A stretch of DNA of 64,000 nucleotides from Xylanibacillus composti (GTDB taxonomy: Bacteria > Bacillota > Bacilli > Paenibacillales > K13): contig NZ_BOVK01000001.1 in NCBI RefSeq assembly GCF_018403685.1, forward strand, positions 1 to 64,000. The letters run 5' to 3'. A program made the position numbers and the translations under genes. How positions within the stretch are numbered: the first letter of the stretch is position 1; each line of letters begins with the position of its first letter. Shown here in pieces: positions 62,653 to 64,000 of this stretch. The notes under the pieces are model-generated. The model did no database searches. It was not told where the DNA came from and saw nothing but the letters and a program-made list of their open reading frames with translations.

Positions 62653-64000
62653 TCAAGTGCATAGCGTAGCTTCGCTTGGTTTGATCGCAAACCAGCGTCC
62701 ATCATGCCATAGGATCGACGTCTGATAGAATAACGGATTTTCATCGAATGTATTCCACAAGTCCAACAGCGCCTCTCCTGCCGAATCGCTGTTATAAGCA
62801 ACCAGCAGTTGATCTGAAGGATCGTTCTCCACCCATAGAACAGCAGCATATTCCCCTTTGTACGTCCGGTTGTAACAGATCATTTCATCGGATGTTGCAT
62901 GAATGCCCAATCGGTGCAGCAACTGCTTGTGACCGTCGTGAAGATTGCGCATATCAAGCAAATGGACATACGCGGGGCTGTCTCTCTCGCTGTCCGCCCA
63001 TTCTTGGGGGGAGCAACTTTCCAGGTTATAAGCGATATAGCGGTCGCGAAACGGGTTTTGCAGCAAGTATGCAAGCTTCATATGGAATCGACGCCTCGGA
63101 TCTTCCATTCGGTCTGGCTTGACAACGGTGCAATTGCGCACATAAGCTTTCTTGATGCCGAGAAGGTCGTCCTCCACCACGATGCGATCTGTCATATTCT
63201 TGAAGTCGGTGCGGGTCAGCGGTTGCTGCCAAAGCTCCCAATGCTGTTCGCTTAAGTTACCAGTATCCGTGCATGCAATAGATAAAGCTGAATAGGCATC
63301 TGTCAGCTTGACTGTATGCTCCCGACCGTTCAGAAGTAATGTAAGGTCACAATCGAGTTCCATTTCTTCTTGTGCCAGCAGCAGTCTGCATTGCTTGACG
63401 TTAACCGTCCGAACAATGATCTTTTCCCTGGATACAATTTGGGCTTGCACGCTGACATGTTTATGATTGAAATCAATGGCCCGTACTTCGTCTATCCAGT
63501 AAGAATGGTTGAATGCGGGATCGATCAGCACATACTTGACTGATTTTGGCAGTGGTGTTCTTGTTGCTTCGAGCAAGCGGTGAAACAGCGGCCTGGAGTT
63601 AAAAAGCGCACTACACTCGTTATGAATGAAGCCATGGATCATCCATGTCTCCCCTTTGGGCAGCCGTTCGACAAAATCCGCCTTGCGCATACTGTTGAAA
63701 AACCAATTCTCTACTCCGCAAACGGCAAGTACAGCCGTATGTTCCAAATTGTCGAAAAACTCGTACTCCGGTTGATCTGCATCGATTCTCGGATCTCCAA
63801 CAATCGAGGCGAGCGCAGCGAACAGATGAGGGACCAAAAATCCGATTCGATACGTTTTGGGGCCGCCTGTACAAAAACCTATGCCATAAATGCGATCCCG
63901 ATCCGCAGGCAGTGTTCCCAGAATGGTCTGAATCATACGAACAACTTGAATATCATCGGCGAAGTGCAGACGGCTTATGCCTACCATATCTACGACTATG
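62653..64000 (-). CDS. Alpha/beta-hydrolase-fold protein with Cys in nucleophile position, partial (start outside window)
   Basis: At least 449 residues; the frame is open to base 64000, so the true start may be outside and the ATG at 63987 is only the first in view. The visible N-terminal part is a prolyl-oligopeptidase/esterase-type alpha/beta hydrolase: DDIQVVRMIQTILGTLPADRDRIYGIGFCTGGPKTYRIGFLVPHLFAALASIVGDP. The nucleophile elbow reads GFCTGG, with Cys in place of the Ser of GxSxG. A possible acidic residue lies near AVLAVCGVENW and His in TWMIHGFIHNE. A beta-rich region (KSVKYVLIDPAFNHSYWIDEVRAIDF) and a long unrecognised C-terminal part follow. It is the first visible gene of the operon, 20 bases upstream of the decarboxylase. 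Confidence 0.75.
   Translation of the reverse strand, partial: IVVDMVGISRLHFADDIQVVRMIQTILGTLPADRDRIYGIGFCTGGPKTYRIGFLVPHLFAALASIVGDPRIDADQPEYEFFDNLEHTAVLAVCGVENWFFNSMRKADFVERLPKGETWMIHGFIHNECSALFNSRPLFHRLLEATRTPLPKSVKYVLIDPAFNHSYWIDEVRAIDFNHKHVSVQAQIVSREKIIVRTVNVKQCRLLLAQEEMELDCDLTLLLNGREHTVKLTDAYSALSIACTDTGNLSEQHWELWQQPLTRTDFKNMTDRIVVEDDLLGIKKAYVRNCTVVKPDRMEDPRRRFHMKLAYLLQNPFRDRYIAYNLESCSPQEWADSERDSPAYVHLLDMRNLHDGHKQLLHRLGIHATSDEMICYNRTYKGEYAAVLWVENDPSDQLLVAYNSDSAGEALLDLWNTFDENPLFYQTSILWHDGRWFAIKPSEATLCT

Overview
The window looks like a chromosome segment of a Paenibacillus-type Bacillota. This rests on the moderate GC content, strong AGGAGG-type ribosome sites with frequent TTG/GTG starts, sigma-A-like promoters, and Bacillus-like CysJ/CysI, CypC-type P450, ExoA and YebC proteins. 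I see no transposase, integrase, phage gene or CRISPR array. Nearly everything is on the minus strand.

Region 1 (1-9.9 kb) is one end of a hybrid lipo-polyketide/peptide assembly line. A 2460-residue protein (fatty acyl-AMP ligase, ACP, KS, AT, DH, KR, ACP) overlaps by ATGA an NRPS that starts with a TubC-type docking domain and a heterocyclisation-type domain and then leaves the window. A TetR regulator lies just upstream. Region 2 (10-18 kb) is housekeeping and accessory metabolism: a DUF2231 membrane protein, a DUF1450 protein, a GMC oxidoreductase, an AEC-type permease, a secreted phosphodiester glycosidase-like protein and two aldo/keto reductases.

Region 3 (18-25.5 kb) is a cell-surface module: a 1290-residue LPXTG adhesin with a Cna-B-like domain and 29 Thr-Asp-Pro repeats, a secreted transglutaminase-like protein, a sortase and a secreted FAD protein. 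The transglutaminase-like gene and the sortase are each preceded by a c-di-GMP-I (GEMM) riboswitch. The two aptamers are almost identical in sequence.

Region 4 (25.8-36.8 kb) has a UbiD-type decarboxylase, a DinB/YfiT-like protein, a two-component system with its ABC transporter (two TGACA-N4-TGTCA boxes flank the regulated units), a short-chain dehydrogenase, a CYP152 fatty-acid peroxygenase and a tRNA-Thr(CGU). Region 5 (36.9-48.3 kb) has a YebC protein, sulfite reductase CysJI with a LysR-type box, ExoA, the selenouridine pair SelD/MnmH, and a biotin ECF transporter. In that transporter one ATPase is fused to the T-component, and one BirA-like operator sits between the ecf operon and divergent bioY.

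Region 6 (48.3-58.7 kb) contains an epimerase, an SGNH hydrolase, a relic of a VOC/glyoxalase gene, small ORFs, a dGTPase, an aldo/keto reductase, glutaminase, a GHL6-like glycosidase, a YciI protein and an M29 aminopeptidase. Region 7 (58.9 kb to the end) is a tight minus-strand operon: alpha/beta hydrolase with a Cys in the nucleophile position, BtrK-like PLP decarboxylase, PGM1/BtrJ-like ATP-grasp ligase and an unrecognised 341-residue protein. It looks like an uncharacterised small-molecule or peptide-tailoring pathway and is, with the c-di-GMP surface module, the best candidate for something new.
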